Positions 25,301 through 32,824 of a DNA stretch of 64,000 nt are shown here, one piece after another. The notes beneath the pieces were generated by a model. The model had not been told where the DNA came from. It searched no databases and was given only the letters and a program-made list of their open reading frames with translations. The translations under genes were made by a program, and so were the position numbers. Location of the stretch: the IMG/VR virus record IMGVR_UViG_3300046517_001744, positions 1-64,000 of that record. One strand, given 5' to 3'. Source of the stretch: a virus. Each line of letters begins with the position of its first letter. Position 1 is the stretch's first letter.

Positions 25301-28300
25301 GTCGCGCTGGGTGTGTTCGGCCATCGCGTCGCGGCCGGCGGGCGTCATCTGCTTTTCGAGCACCACCACGCGAGTGTTCACCTTCGTGCCCGCGCGCTCG
25401 AACGTCGAGGACGGCAGGTTGATGTCCGCCACCTCGTAGAGACCCTTCGCCTCGGGGCTCTCCATGAACCGCTCGAACTTCTCGTCGGCTGCCCCGCGCG
25501 GGATAAGCGCCACGATCCGGCCCCCGTCGCGCAAGTGATTCGCCGCCTTCCTGATGTGCTCGATCGCCGTGGCGCCGGCGTGGCCGAACGGCGGGTTCAT
25601 CACGATGGCGTCGTATTTGTTGACCGCGTGCAGATCCTCGAAGCGGTGCTCGAGCACGTGGGCGCCGGGGCTGGACAGCGCCGCGCGCGAGGCGAGGTAG
25701 GGCGAGGGCTCGACTAGGGCGCGGTCGGCCGTCTCGGGGAAGAACCGCGCGATGGCGCCATGGCCCGCCGAGGGCTCGAGCACCTTGTCGCCCGGGCGGA
25801 TGTCAGCCCACTCCACCATCTTGAGGCCGAGCGGCTCCGGCGTGGCGAAGTAGTCTTTGCCCTCGCGCTGGTCGCGGCGGCCGCCCTTCTTGGCCTCAGC
25901 GAAGTAGTAGCTCTTGGCCTTCTGGAACTCCGTCATCGCCTTGGCCAGCGCGCGGTCGGCGGCCTTGCCGCCCTTGCCTTCCCCGCGGGCGGGCGGATAG
26001 GCGGCGCTGTCCAGGAAGGCGTTGATGAAGCTCTCGCGCATGGTGCGCGCCTGGTCGCCCAGGGCGAGGTTCTCGGCGGTCTGCGAGCGCTCGGCGATCT
26101 TGGTGGCGAACGCATGCCGCTCCCAATTCGTGCCGGTGTTCAGGTAGCGGAAGATGGCGTCGCTGGCCTGGCCGATACGATAGATGCGCCCCTCGATCTG
26201 GATGGCCGCCACGGGGCGCCCAGGCAGGCCCAGGTTCTCGATGGCGCGCTGATGCTTGCCGGTGGTGTCGTGCAGGCTGATCCCGGCCTGGCCGGCGTCG
26301 CTCTGCACGATGATGAGGTTGGGCGGCGCGCCATCGCGATTGAACTGCTGCTTGGCCCGCTCGCGCGCCAACTTCGGCACGGTGCCGTTGTAGAGGAGCG
26401 CGTCGGGGAAGGCGGCGGTCAGCTGCTGGATGGGCGAGCCCAGGGAGGCGATCTCCTCGCCCAGCTTTTCGATGCCGGGATTGGCCTCGAGGAACTCCGC
26501 GTAGCGGCGCGCACCTTCGCCGGGGATGGTCTTACCGTTCTCGTCGGTGATTTCAACGTGCTTCAGTACCTCGAACGGGTCGGTCAGGCCGCCCTGGATG
26601 CGGTCGTGGTAGACGGCGACCTTCCGGCCCAGCGCCAGGTGGGCGCGGATCCTCGGGATGGCGTGCTTGGCCTTGATCGCCTCGAGGAGCTTCGTGCGCG
26701 TGTGGTAGTCGAACGCACTGCGCACCAGCTTGGCGAGGGGCTGATAGCGGTCGTCTGACCCCAGGAAGTCCAGCGCCTTGTCGATCCTATTGCCGACGCC
26801 ATCGTCCACCAGGGCGAACTTGCGGTCGTAGTCCTTGTCGACGTTCAGCACGCGGCCCGACAGCGCCCCGGTACGGCGCAGCCATTCGTGGAACTGGCGC
26901 TCCATCACGTCGGTCTCGACGCCGGCCTCGGGTTTGGTGAGCTTGCCGACGCGCATCCGGTAGCCGAAGTGGCGCATCATGAAGGCGTCGCGAGCATTCG
27001 GCTGGTTGTAGCCGCGGTTGGTGGGCTCGGGGCCGTAGTCGAATAGGTAGCCGTGGGCGTAGTCGATCGACTTGTCGTAGGCGAAGGGCGTGGCGCTCAG
27101 GAACGTCACTTTCGCGCGGGGTTCGGCCTTGAGGCCCTCGCGCTTGGCGTTGATCTTCTCGTCCAGGGCCGCGCGCGCGTTCGACCAGGCTTCGTGCGCC
27201 GGCCCATGGATTGCGCCCTCGGGGACCGCCTTCTTGAGCGCATCGACCTTGTCGACCTCCGCGCGCAGCTGCATCTCGGCCTTGTGGCGCAGGCGGTCAG
27301 GGTGATTGGTGATCGCCCGCAGGGTGGCCAGGGCGCGGGTCTCGCTGCCTTCCATATCGGAGGAGAGGCTGTGGGCTTCATCGGCGACGACAGCGTCCCA
27401 CGGCCGGTCAGCCAGGGTGCGGTTGTTGGCGGCGTTGGCGTAGGTGGTCAGGACTGTGCGCCCGAGCGGGCCGGCGGTGTCGATCCCCTCGAGGAGATGG
27501 TGCTTCACGCCCAGCGCGTCGAGCGCCTCTTTCCAGTGGTTCAGGATGCCCTGGGTCGGCGCCAGGACCAGCACGTCCTTCTTCCCGGCGTTGGCCAGGC
27601 GCTTGATGATCCCGCCGCCGGTGAACGTCTTGCCGGTCCCGGTGCCGTTCGTGAACATGACTCCGTGGCCGTCCTCGGCCGCGAAGCGCTGCTCGGCGAA
27701 GGCCACGTCCGCCCGCTGCTCGGGGAAGAGCGTGGGCAGCGCGTCTTCGATGTCGCGGGGGACAGGCGGGGCGTTGGAGCTCTCGGCGTCCGGGTGCGCC
27801 TCGGCGCTGACCGGCTCTAGGTGGGCGGCCTCGTCAGAAGTCCGTTCAAGGTCTGCTGCTGGGATGCGGTCAGGCTGTATTCCTGCGTCGCGAGTGACGT
27901 CGCTTCCGCTGGGCTCACCACCTCCGGCAGGCTGTCCGACAGGCCCGGGTGGTCCCGCGAGTAGGTCGCCAGGGCGTCCTTCTCCCACAGGAGGGGCGCC
28001 ACCGTCAGGTACGCCGACGCCACCTTCGGGTCGAACCCCTGGCTCTGCAGGGCCAACTCCCTCGCTTCCAGGGCCTCGTTCAGCTTCTCCTGGTCCAGCG
28101 GGAACAGGCTGCGCGCCATAGGCGTCTGCAGGGGCTGCTCCTTCGCCACCTCGTTCCAGATCCGCGCCGCTATCCCGTACACGGGCTTTGGCCTCCTCGA
28201 TCGCCGCGTCGGTCACATCCTCGCGGGGCGTCATCTCCTTGGCGTCGAAGCCAGGGTAATCGCGAAGGGCGTTATACCACATCTTCAGATAGGGCGTGGC

Positions 28301-31300
28301 CCACTCGCCCAGGTCGCGAATCATCGCGTCGGCCCACTCGGCGAACTCGCGCGCCCCGGCCTCGACGTGGTAGCCCGCCAGCGTGATCCCGGCGTGGATG
28401 ATGTCGGGGTCGATGCCGCTGTTCATGCGCCGGCGCAACTCGTCGAGCTTCTTGCGCGCCGCGTCGGCCGCCTCCTTGGTGAAGAGCTTGTTCTTCTCGC
28501 CGTAGCCGGTCCCGGGCGGCGTCTCGGCTTTGGCCTGGGCTTCCCTCGCCTCCGGGGTGGCGGCGATGGGCTTGGGTGGCTCCGGGGGCTCGGGGTTGTC
28601 GTGGTGCCAGAGGTCAGTCTTCGCCTGGACGCGCGCCTTCTCGGCCGCCTGCGCCAATTCGCTCGCCTTCGCCCACTCGTCGGCGGCGCCGGCCTCGCGC
28701 TCCTTCGCCGCGGCGATCTCCTTCGGGTCCGTGGAGCGGTTCTGGACGTTCTGCGCCTTGACGACGCGCTCCATGGCGTCGCCCTTCGTGTCGATGTGCT
28801 GGGCGAGCGTCTCCTCGGCGTCGGCCAGGCGCTCGAGGATCTTGTCGCGCGCGGTCTTCTCGCCGCCGCCAATCCCCATCCGCGCGGCCAGCTGCTCGCG
28901 GGCGCGCTGATAGTTGCGCGCGACCATCGGGTAGTCGTCGGGCAGGCCCCACTTCGCCCGGTACTGCTCGGGGCTCAAGTTGTAGTTGTTGCGCAGATGC
29001 GCCTTGAGCGAGCGGAACTTCCGGCCGCTCTCGAGGTCGACGATGTACTCAGGCGTCACCGACTCGTCGATCGGCACCGCGGGCTTCTGGCCGCTGGGGA
29101 CGCCGCCCTTGGGGATCGGCGGCGTCGTGGCGAAGAGGTCGCCCTTCTCCGGCTCCGGGGCGCCGAAGAGGCCACCGGCCTCCTGCTGGGGCACTTTCGC
29201 GTGCAGTGGGCCCGCGCGGGCAGCCGCGGCCTGGCGGGCGCTGCGCTCGCCGCCGGCCAAGAGCTGCTGCTGCACCGTCTCGCCGCCGATGTCCTGGCGC
29301 TCGACGGCTGGGGCCGCGCCCCCGGGGGGTCCGTTGCCGTCATCGGCGTCCAGTAACTCACCGTAGAGCGGCTGATAGTCGCCCCGGTGGCGCTGCAGCC
29401 AATCGCGGGCGTGCGCCCGCGCCTCCGGCGACAGGGTCGAAAGCGGCCGAGGATAGGGCGCGCCCTTGAACTGCTTCTCGTTTCGCCGGGCGTAGCGGCC
29501 GACTTCGTGAAGGTAGTTGTCGCCCTCGCTCTGGGGATTGGCGAACTCCGGCACGTCCTCGGGCGTCTCGCCACGCAAGCGCGCCGCTTCGGCGCGGAGC
29601 TTGCGAGCGTTGTGGGCATAGACCGCGCGCGCCTGGCGCGCCGAGTCGATGGAGAAGCCGCTGGCTTCAGACCCGAACTCGCGCTCGTGGTTGCCGATCT
29701 GGAAGTTGAAACTGTCCGCCGCGGCCTGGGCCTCAGCGGCATCGTCCTCGAACTCCTCGGCGGTCCTGGGTGGCCGGCGTTCGCCTTTCTTGTTGGTGCG
29801 CGCCTGCCTGCGCGCCTGCGCGCCCTCGGGCGCCTGGGCTGGTTCCGGCTTGGCCGCCGCGGTGGGTTCGGGAGCGGGCGTGCCGGGGAAGTCACCCTTC
29901 GCCTCAGCTGCGCGGTGCGCCTCAAGCACCTTCTCGGCCGCGACGCTGGCCGCCACCTGTTCCGTGGGATAGGGCGATGAGAAGTGCGCGCCTTTGCCGC
30001 CGAAGCGGCCGATCACCACCCGCCATTCGCCGTTGGCATGATGAAGCCTCACCTCAGTCCCGTCCGGCAGCGGGATGCGCAGGGCGCGCTCCTTGCTCGC
30101 ACGCCACGCCTTCAGGATGTTCGCAGCTTCGGCTTCGATTTCGTCGCCGGTGAGTTCTACGGCAGGCGGCGCCTCGGCAGGTTCTGGCGTCTGATCTTCA
30201 CCACCGCCTCCTGCGCTCGCAGGAGGTTGGACAGCACCTTCTTCCTCTCGGGGCTCTTGGTCGCGGCCAGGAGCGCCCTCAGGCTCGAAGCCCGGTCCGA
30301 GCTCACTTTCAGCGCCTGCACCGGCGGCAGAGAGCCACTCGTGCTCTTCAGGGGTGAGCTCGGCATCGATCAGCCCTTCGTATCGGTCCGCGTCCGCCCC
30401 GCTGGCTTCGCCGCGCACCGCTTCGCGTTCTAGCACGTCGCCGAGGAGCTCGTCATAGCCGACGTCCTCGGCGTGCTTGACGCCCAGGTCCTTCGCGCGC
30501 GCCTTCAGGTCGGCCATCGCCGCGCCGTCGGCTTTCACCCACTGCCCGCGCCAGGCGGCCAGCTTGGCGGCGGCCTGGGGCAGCGGCTCGGTCATGACGC
30601 CCACGCCGGCAGAGTTCATCTGCTGCTCGAGGTCGCCGCGGCGCGCGTCGGCGTCCTTCGCGCTGGGGTGCACGACGCGCTCGGCCCCCATGCCCTTCTC
30701 GAGGAGGTCGAGGAGGTCTTGCATGTTGTCGCCCGGGTTGGCCCCGGTCGGCTGGTGCTCGTCGTAGGTTTTGATCCCGAACCAGCCGCGATCCTGCAGC
30801 GCCAGGCGCATATCGTCGGGATAGAGGCCGGTCTTGTTGTTCACCGCGCCCGGCGGCAGCCCGCGGTTGCTGGTGATGTAGGAGCCCGCGTCAGTGAGCT
30901 CACCGTCAGGCGTCTTGGTCCTGATCCCGCCCAGGTCGCGGATCGCCTGCCAGATCGAGTAGCCCTTGGGCGCGCCGTTGCGCAGCTCCGCGATGTCGCT
31001 GATCGCCTGGGGCATCTGCTCGAGCGGCGCGCCGTGCTGGATGCGCGCAGCCTCGAAGTCGCCCGGCAGCACCACCGCATCGCTCGCCGGCACCACCGCG
31101 CGGCCCGCTGGCGTCTGGACGACGAGCATGCGCTGGCCGCCGTCGCCCACCTCGTCGCCGATCACCCGGCCGTGGGTAGGGTTTCGGCCCGCGTCGAAGA
31201 GCACGTAGTCGCCGACGGCCACGGGGCCTGCGCGGGCGGCCTGCTTGGCCTGGAACGCCGCTTCCTTGTCGGGCGTCCATGTCGAAGGCTCATCCGGGTG

Positions 31301-32824
31301 GGCCAGTTTGCGCGCCTCATCGACGGCCTGCTCGCGGGTGAGCGGCTCGCCACCGAGGCCGGCGACGGTTTGCACAATCTCTCCGGGGCGGGCCACATCG
31401 ACGGTGAAGGCGCCCGGCTTCGTGGGATGGCGCGTGACCCGGTAGGCCATGCCTCCGCTGGTCGCTTCCCCATACCGCTCGAGGTTGGCGGCGAAACGCT
31501 CAGCGTCCGGCTGCGTAGGCTCGGGCTCGACGGGACCCTTCCCGGCGTAGGCGCGGATCGCGTTCGTCGTGGGGATCTCGTCGAGGCTTGGCGCGGGCGC
31601 AGCGCCGGGCGGCGTCTCGGCGCGGCGCAGGCGCTCCTTCACCGCGCCTATCGCCTCGTGGCCGCCGTGCAGCACCAGGCCGCCGGCCGCCATCATCGCC
31701 GCCGACTGCGGCACCTGGTCGTACCAGGGCCGGTTGGGGTCGTAGGTCTGCTGCGCGACGAGGTTGGAGCCGGTCTGCATCGCGGCGCCCAGGCCCGCAT
31801 CGCCCAGCACGTTCGCGCCCAGCCGCGCCGCGACGGGCCCGATCCAGCGCTTCACCACCGCAGCGACCGGCGCGGTGAGCTCGGCGACCGGGATGATGCC
31901 AACGGCGCCCTGGACAGCGGCTTCGCCCGCCGCCGCCGCCCGCGCCGTGGCCTCGTCCGCGCCCTTTGCCTTCGCCTCCTCGTAGCCCTGGCCGTAGCCC
32001 ATGGCGCCGAAGGCCGCGACGCCCGCCTCCGGGGCGACCATGGACGCAGCCAGCGGCGGGACGAACTCGCCGGCGCCGTGCAGGAAGGATTCAACCGGCG
32101 TGCGCTGGGCGGGCTCGACAGCTTGCCCGGCCACCTCGAGGCTGGTTGCGACCGGTGCAGCGCTGCTCTCAAAGCCGTGCGCCGTCGCCTCCTGAATTTG
32201 AGCCGGGGTATAGCCCGCGTCCGAGAGTGCTATGTCAGACGCGAGGTGGGAGCCTGGGATGACGTCGGCCAACTGACCTGCGCCCTTGACGATCTTCCCC
32301 GCGCCCTCGAGTGCGCCGCCCAGGAGCGAGCCGCCCTTGCGCGCCGCCTGCTCGAGGAAGCCCTTCGGTGCAGGATCCGGCGCAATGGCCCCGGGCCAGA
32401 CGCCCGCTTCCGGCATCGCGACGTGCAGGTGCGAGCCCTGGCCGCCATGCTCGGCCTCGGCCAGCGTCGATGGGAAGAGGCCAGGCTGGCGTGCGTTCAG
32501 CCGCGCCTGCACCTGGGCCGGGGTCATCCCCTCAACGGTGATGTCATGCGCGCCGGGGGCTTCCTGAGTGCCGGTGCTGTGTGTCGAGACGTGGCCCGGC
32601 GCGACGGTGAGCGCACCTTGCGCGCGCAGCTGATCCTCGCGCGCCTGCGAGCGCCAGCCGCCGGTGTCCTTCCACTTGCCCGCGCCGAACGTGGCGTCCA
32701 TCGCCGCCTTGAAGTCCGGCGCAGCGAGATAGCCGCCGCGCGGCGCTGGGGCCTCGGCGACTTGCCCGGGCCACGCATCGCCGCCCGGAGGCTGCGCCAC
32801 CTGGCCCGGATAGGTGTCGCTCAC
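19322..32824 (-). CDS. Giant polyvalent DarB-like protein: SF2 helicase plus N6-methyltransferase
   Basis: This is a 4500-residue protein. From the N-terminus: an M15-like segment with HVSTHSTGTQ, AHDI and SHLHV (residues 78-135); Pro/Ala linkers; a MucR/Ros-type core (about 1253-1316); an SF2 helicase with NGTGTGKT (about 1725), DEAH (1813), SATPF (1910) and QIEGRIYRIGQ (2208); a methyltransferase with VLEPSAGHG (2348) and NPPFG (2408); an FIEEVQSDWHQKG motif (about 2988); an HEAIH metallopeptidase-like motif (3524); and a C-terminal domain with a hydrophobic segment near 4231-4260. DarB of phage P1, an injected antirestriction protein, has the helicase-methyltransferase core. Probably packaged in the virion and ejected with DNA. 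Some linkers overlap other reading frames. Confidence 0.8.
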   Translation of the reverse strand: MSDTYPGQVAQPPGGDAWPGQVAEAPAPRGGYLAAPDFKAAMDATFGAGKWKDTGGWRSQAREDQLRAQGALTVAPGHVSTHSTGTQEAPGAHDITVEGMTPAQVQARLNARQPGLFPSTLAEAEHGGQGSHLHVAMPEAGVWPGAIAPDPAPKGFLEQAARKGGSLLGGALEGAGKIVKGAGQLADVIPGSHLASDIALSDAGYTPAQIQEATAHGFESSAAPVATSLEVAGQAVEPAQRTPVESFLHGAGEFVPPLAASMVAPEAGVAAFGAMGYGQGYEEAKAKGADEATARAAAAGEAAVQGAVGIIPVAELTAPVAAVVKRWIGPVAARLGANVLGDAGLGAAMQTGSNLVAQQTYDPNRPWYDQVPQSAAMMAAGGLVLHGGHEAIGAVKERLRRAETPPGAAPAPSLDEIPTTNAIRAYAGKGPVEPEPTQPDAERFAANLERYGEATSGGMAYRVTRHPTKPGAFTVDVARPGEIVQTVAGLGGEPLTREQAVDEARKLAHPDEPSTWTPDKEAAFQAKQAARAGPVAVGDYVLFDAGRNPTHGRVIGDEVGDGGQRMLVVQTPAGRAVVPASDAVVLPGDFEAARIQHGAPLEQMPQAISDIAELRNGAPKGYSIWQAIRDLGGIRTKTPDGELTDAGSYITSNRGLPPGAVNNKTGLYPDDMRLALQDRGWFGIKTYDEHQPTGANPGDNMQDLLDLLEKGMGAERVVHPSAKDADARRGDLEQQMNSAGVGVMTEPLPQAAAKLAAWRGQWVKADGAAMADLKARAKDLGVKHAEDVGYDELLGDVLEREAVRGEASGADADRYEGLIDAELTPEEHEWLSAAGAGAESELGPGFEPEGAPGRDQEPREEEGAVQPPASAGGGGEDQTPEPAEAPPAVELTGDEIEAEAANILKAWRASKERALRIPLPDGTEVRLHHANGEWRVVIGRFGGKGAHFSSPYPTEQVAASVAAEKVLEAHRAAEAKGDFPGTPAPEPTAAAKPEPAQAPEGAQARRQARTNKKGERRPPRTAEEFEDDAAEAQAAADSFNFQIGNHEREFGSEASGFSIDSARQARAVYAHNARKLRAEAARLRGETPEDVPEFANPQSEGDNYLHEVGRYARRNEKQFKGAPYPRPLSTLSPEARAHARDWLQRHRGDYQPLYGELLDADDGNGPPGGAAPAVERQDIGGETVQQQLLAGGERSARQAAAARAGPLHAKVPQQEAGGLFGAPEPEKGDLFATTPPIPKGGVPSGQKPAVPIDESVTPEYIVDLESGRKFRSLKAHLRNNYNLSPEQYRAKWGLPDDYPMVARNYQRAREQLAARMGIGGGEKTARDKILERLADAEETLAQHIDTKGDAMERVVKAQNVQNRSTDPKEIAAAKEREAGAADEWAKASELAQAAEKARVQAKTDLWHHDNPEPPEPPKPIAATPEAREAQAKAETPPGTGYGEKNKLFTKEAADAARKKLDELRRRMNSGIDPDIIHAGITLAGYHVEAGAREFAEWADAMIRDLGEWATPYLKMWYNALRDYPGFDAKEMTPREDVTDAAIEEAKARVRDSGADLERGGEGAAPADAYGAQPVPAGPGEAERGPGSEGVGPAEPGVRPEGGVGVPDGGAPPVGEGRPGDLLAGPPGPVGQPAGGGEPSGSDVTRDAGIQPDRIPAADLERTSDEAAHLEPVSAEAHPDAESSNAPPVPRDIEDALPTLFPEQRADVAFAEQRFAAEDGHGVMFTNGTGTGKTFTGGGIIKRLANAGKKDVLVLAPTQGILNHWKEALDALGVKHHLLEGIDTAGPLGRTVLTTYANAANNRTLADRPWDAVVADEAHSLSSDMEGSETRALATLRAITNHPDRLRHKAEMQLRAEVDKVDALKKAVPEGAIHGPAHEAWSNARAALDEKINAKREGLKAEPRAKVTFLSATPFAYDKSIDYAHGYLFDYGPEPTNRGYNQPNARDAFMMRHFGYRMRVGKLTKPEAGVETDVMERQFHEWLRRTGALSGRVLNVDKDYDRKFALVDDGVGNRIDKALDFLGSDDRYQPLAKLVRSAFDYHTRTKLLEAIKAKHAIPRIRAHLALGRKVAVYHDRIQGGLTDPFEVLKHVEITDENGKTIPGEGARRYAEFLEANPGIEKLGEEIASLGSPIQQLTAAFPDALLYNGTVPKLARERAKQQFNRDGAPPNLIIVQSDAGQAGISLHDTTGKHQRAIENLGLPGRPVAAIQIEGRIYRIGQASDAIFRYLNTGTNWERHAFATKIAERSQTAENLALGDQARTMRESFINAFLDSAAYPPARGEGKGGKAADRALAKAMTEFQKAKSYYFAEAKKGGRRDQREGKDYFATPEPLGLKMVEWADIRPGDKVLEPSAGHGAIARFFPETADRALVEPSPYLASRAALSSPGAHVLEHRFEDLHAVNKYDAIVMNPPFGHAGATAIEHIRKAANHLRDGGRIVALIPRGAADEKFERFMESPEAKGLYEVADINLPSSTFERAGTKVNTRVVVLEKQMTPAGRDAMAEHTQRDYSGAEKIGDLFDRIEHATLKERVRQAAEPVAEVRATPADRRNAEIVASGTRRFIPAETTHGKTGEKLFVATATERMASDEYKAINALAKQHGGFYSSFRGGDAIPGFQFKSEDERRAFIDAASGESDIAPKFQVERREPQHDLFAGVEPLTPRPAKGPFAEPAPDPGREHFDQNHADLYRLAQKVGTPEQRKAEAGRLASEMGQFMDWTDDEGMAAGREPRASDMMRTAREYAQHFKETGKQSWYDADAYHDLLQRWYEHQGGERPQFQRETPGARPIFYSAVERLVDQAPMRAASPGQWRATLKNAPGIKQDELNWMGVNDWLDLFPADEKVSKEAVAAYVRDHGVKVEENVLGSQPGNRALEEEVMQRANASYDEALSVAVDDHMDRYPDDDEDAVREQISDRMDFDLYESAAREALIPDTEFDQWRLPGGDKNYHELLLTLPQIDRPPATHWDTEGVMAHVRFNERAAPDGKRVLFIEEVQSDWHQKGRDQGYARAPDAAEITRTRDAFDKAEQERLEAAQEIMPKVRELLTQRMTEMRREFDTAHDEWMAARKGYEEGNRSVTQENAVQRAKLATESIARSITTLKERGDSILDPESGAGLVAQARALDNLAHNNTIFQSGNPIAYDLARLREALAPKTLAVDEARQEYMRAQDPGGIPDAPFKTSWPALVMKRVIRWAADNGYDRVAWTTGDQQNERYDLGAHIERIGVLPAEGSQDGSLLVRVPNRVARVLADHGEPLNDYAQGDQSIRMAPPKVLEVFGRDLGGRMVAEADRLREAGKFGMHQRVWLNGEDLNIGGEGMRAFYDRNLVNITNDLIKKHGGKVETVKVEEPELPRLRERLRSAQEARDVSASRLAEVGITDGGTIQRRIEEHAARIAEHQRVVAEAERGLEQHGFDITDKLREAASGGFPLFRVEGQSHVGFAGKGAHLIADLYGIPADATGPHAEAIRAVAEQIARIAPHAKVKAFEKLTDEGYYGAANKEVVGATYRRGAQHVIAWSLRTPDAAHTGNHEAIHALRNAGFFEGKEWQTLEEASLDQGWAEKYGVTERWGELPWDQELEESIAERFANWQKGDGADLSSPVKLVFHKLERLAGAVAGAVRKIFGQDATAEDILRRIASGEVGERAIGSGSKPAPVKFQRKGQEPDEGPRGPVKFINRVLGHGVDAVGHKLARAAERAVPDPILDLADEAKMALSPMGAGSARAQASAKDFANELRTSAYQWDRVDKWLTSRFSVEQQKKMWEAADEHGVLLRRGIEPGPDEGLNRLTPDERAATEELQRRADATFEQAQSLGMINSEGLESYVPRMGVVMTLGGPRVLSNATPRQAARGGNLSTTTGQMRQRKYETAEETEAAMKKAFGEGAMVVRSIRTLGLATQRLERAIAGRVFVNKIKAMSGDAGADLVVEGGKPDGRDYFTIDHPALQKWAPKLIKDKESGKWAAAKDQNGDITFEATPIWISKEFEGPMKAVLSQPTSGLVRALGDLKGKMMSVIMYSPLMHNAVIWGKAIPADPRGVISLQAYRRGYQAKNDPATMQEAMRAGLDPIGRRFFNQDITSIAEGPNIVPGRSWTSQVLAYVPGLFDPAAGDAVKRAVDKLGDVWHNTFLWDRVADLQMGLYTHIRDQLLRQGNTTGIGAKDAQRIAAHFANRYAGALPMEGMSKLARETANLLLFSRSFTLGNLAAYKDIFKGMPSDVRSQIMMDGGIGALERVQGAARRKALSMMVMDVALSYAGLFLAAGLAAWLTHQKFQAPWENEEDRQKRFLIGYQPDGTAIYGRLPTGKVGEEMQDWLTEPREILLRKLSPYGRLLYALAANDKGFGRKLYLPDDPLYKNAARVGWFAMEGVAPVGQLQGMSDAVTGAQDRKTATLQALAPIAGVTISKGAPGGPIMSDFYKAKDAHDFAVQEAMPGIRRQIVAGDIPGARAKMAALGIAPSLQNFYVRTARAPGGRLRGRALADFMRYATPDQKAAMARDRAAAAARAEDVTP
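27817..28182 (-). CDS. 121-codon gene nested in the +1 frame of the giant gene
   Basis: A GTG at 28182 has GAGGAGG nine bases upstream and opens 121 codons ending in TAG at 27817. The protein (QPLQTPMARSLFPLDQ ... ASAYLTVAPLLWEKDALATY) has normal composition and looks folded and helical. In its first 60 codons only three end in A or T. In 63 overlapping codons of the giant frame, 37 do, unlike the giant frame elsewhere. The codon bias therefore belongs to this frame. No family is recognised with confidence. Confidence 0.6.
   Translation of the reverse strand: MYGIAARIWNEVAKEQPLQTPMARSLFPLDQEKLNEALEARELALQSQGFDPKVASAYLTVAPLLWEKDALATYSRDHPGLSDSLPEVVSPAEATSLATQEYSLTASQQQTLNGLLTRPPT
30157..30366 (-). 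CDS. Possible second nested gene in the +1 frame of the giant gene
   Basis: An ATG at 30366 (weak AAGGG upstream) or a GTG farther in opens a 69-codon frame rich in Leu, Lys and Arg (LRALLAATKSPERKKVLSNL). Seven of its 69 codons end in A or T. The giant frame here is a Gly/Pro/Glu linker in which about half of the codons end in A or T. It is weaker than the 27817 case because the start signal is poor. Confidence 0.35.
   Translation of the reverse strand: MPSSPLKSTSGSLPPVQALKVSSDRASSLRALLAATKSPERKKVLSNLLRAQEAVVKIRRQNLPRRRLP

Noticed and set aside
19322-32824. The idea that the 4500-codon frame is an artefact joining several genes
   Set aside because: Recognisable domains continue in one frame over nearly the whole length, and giant polyvalent phage proteins are known. 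Only the two linker regions reported in the findings look anomalous.
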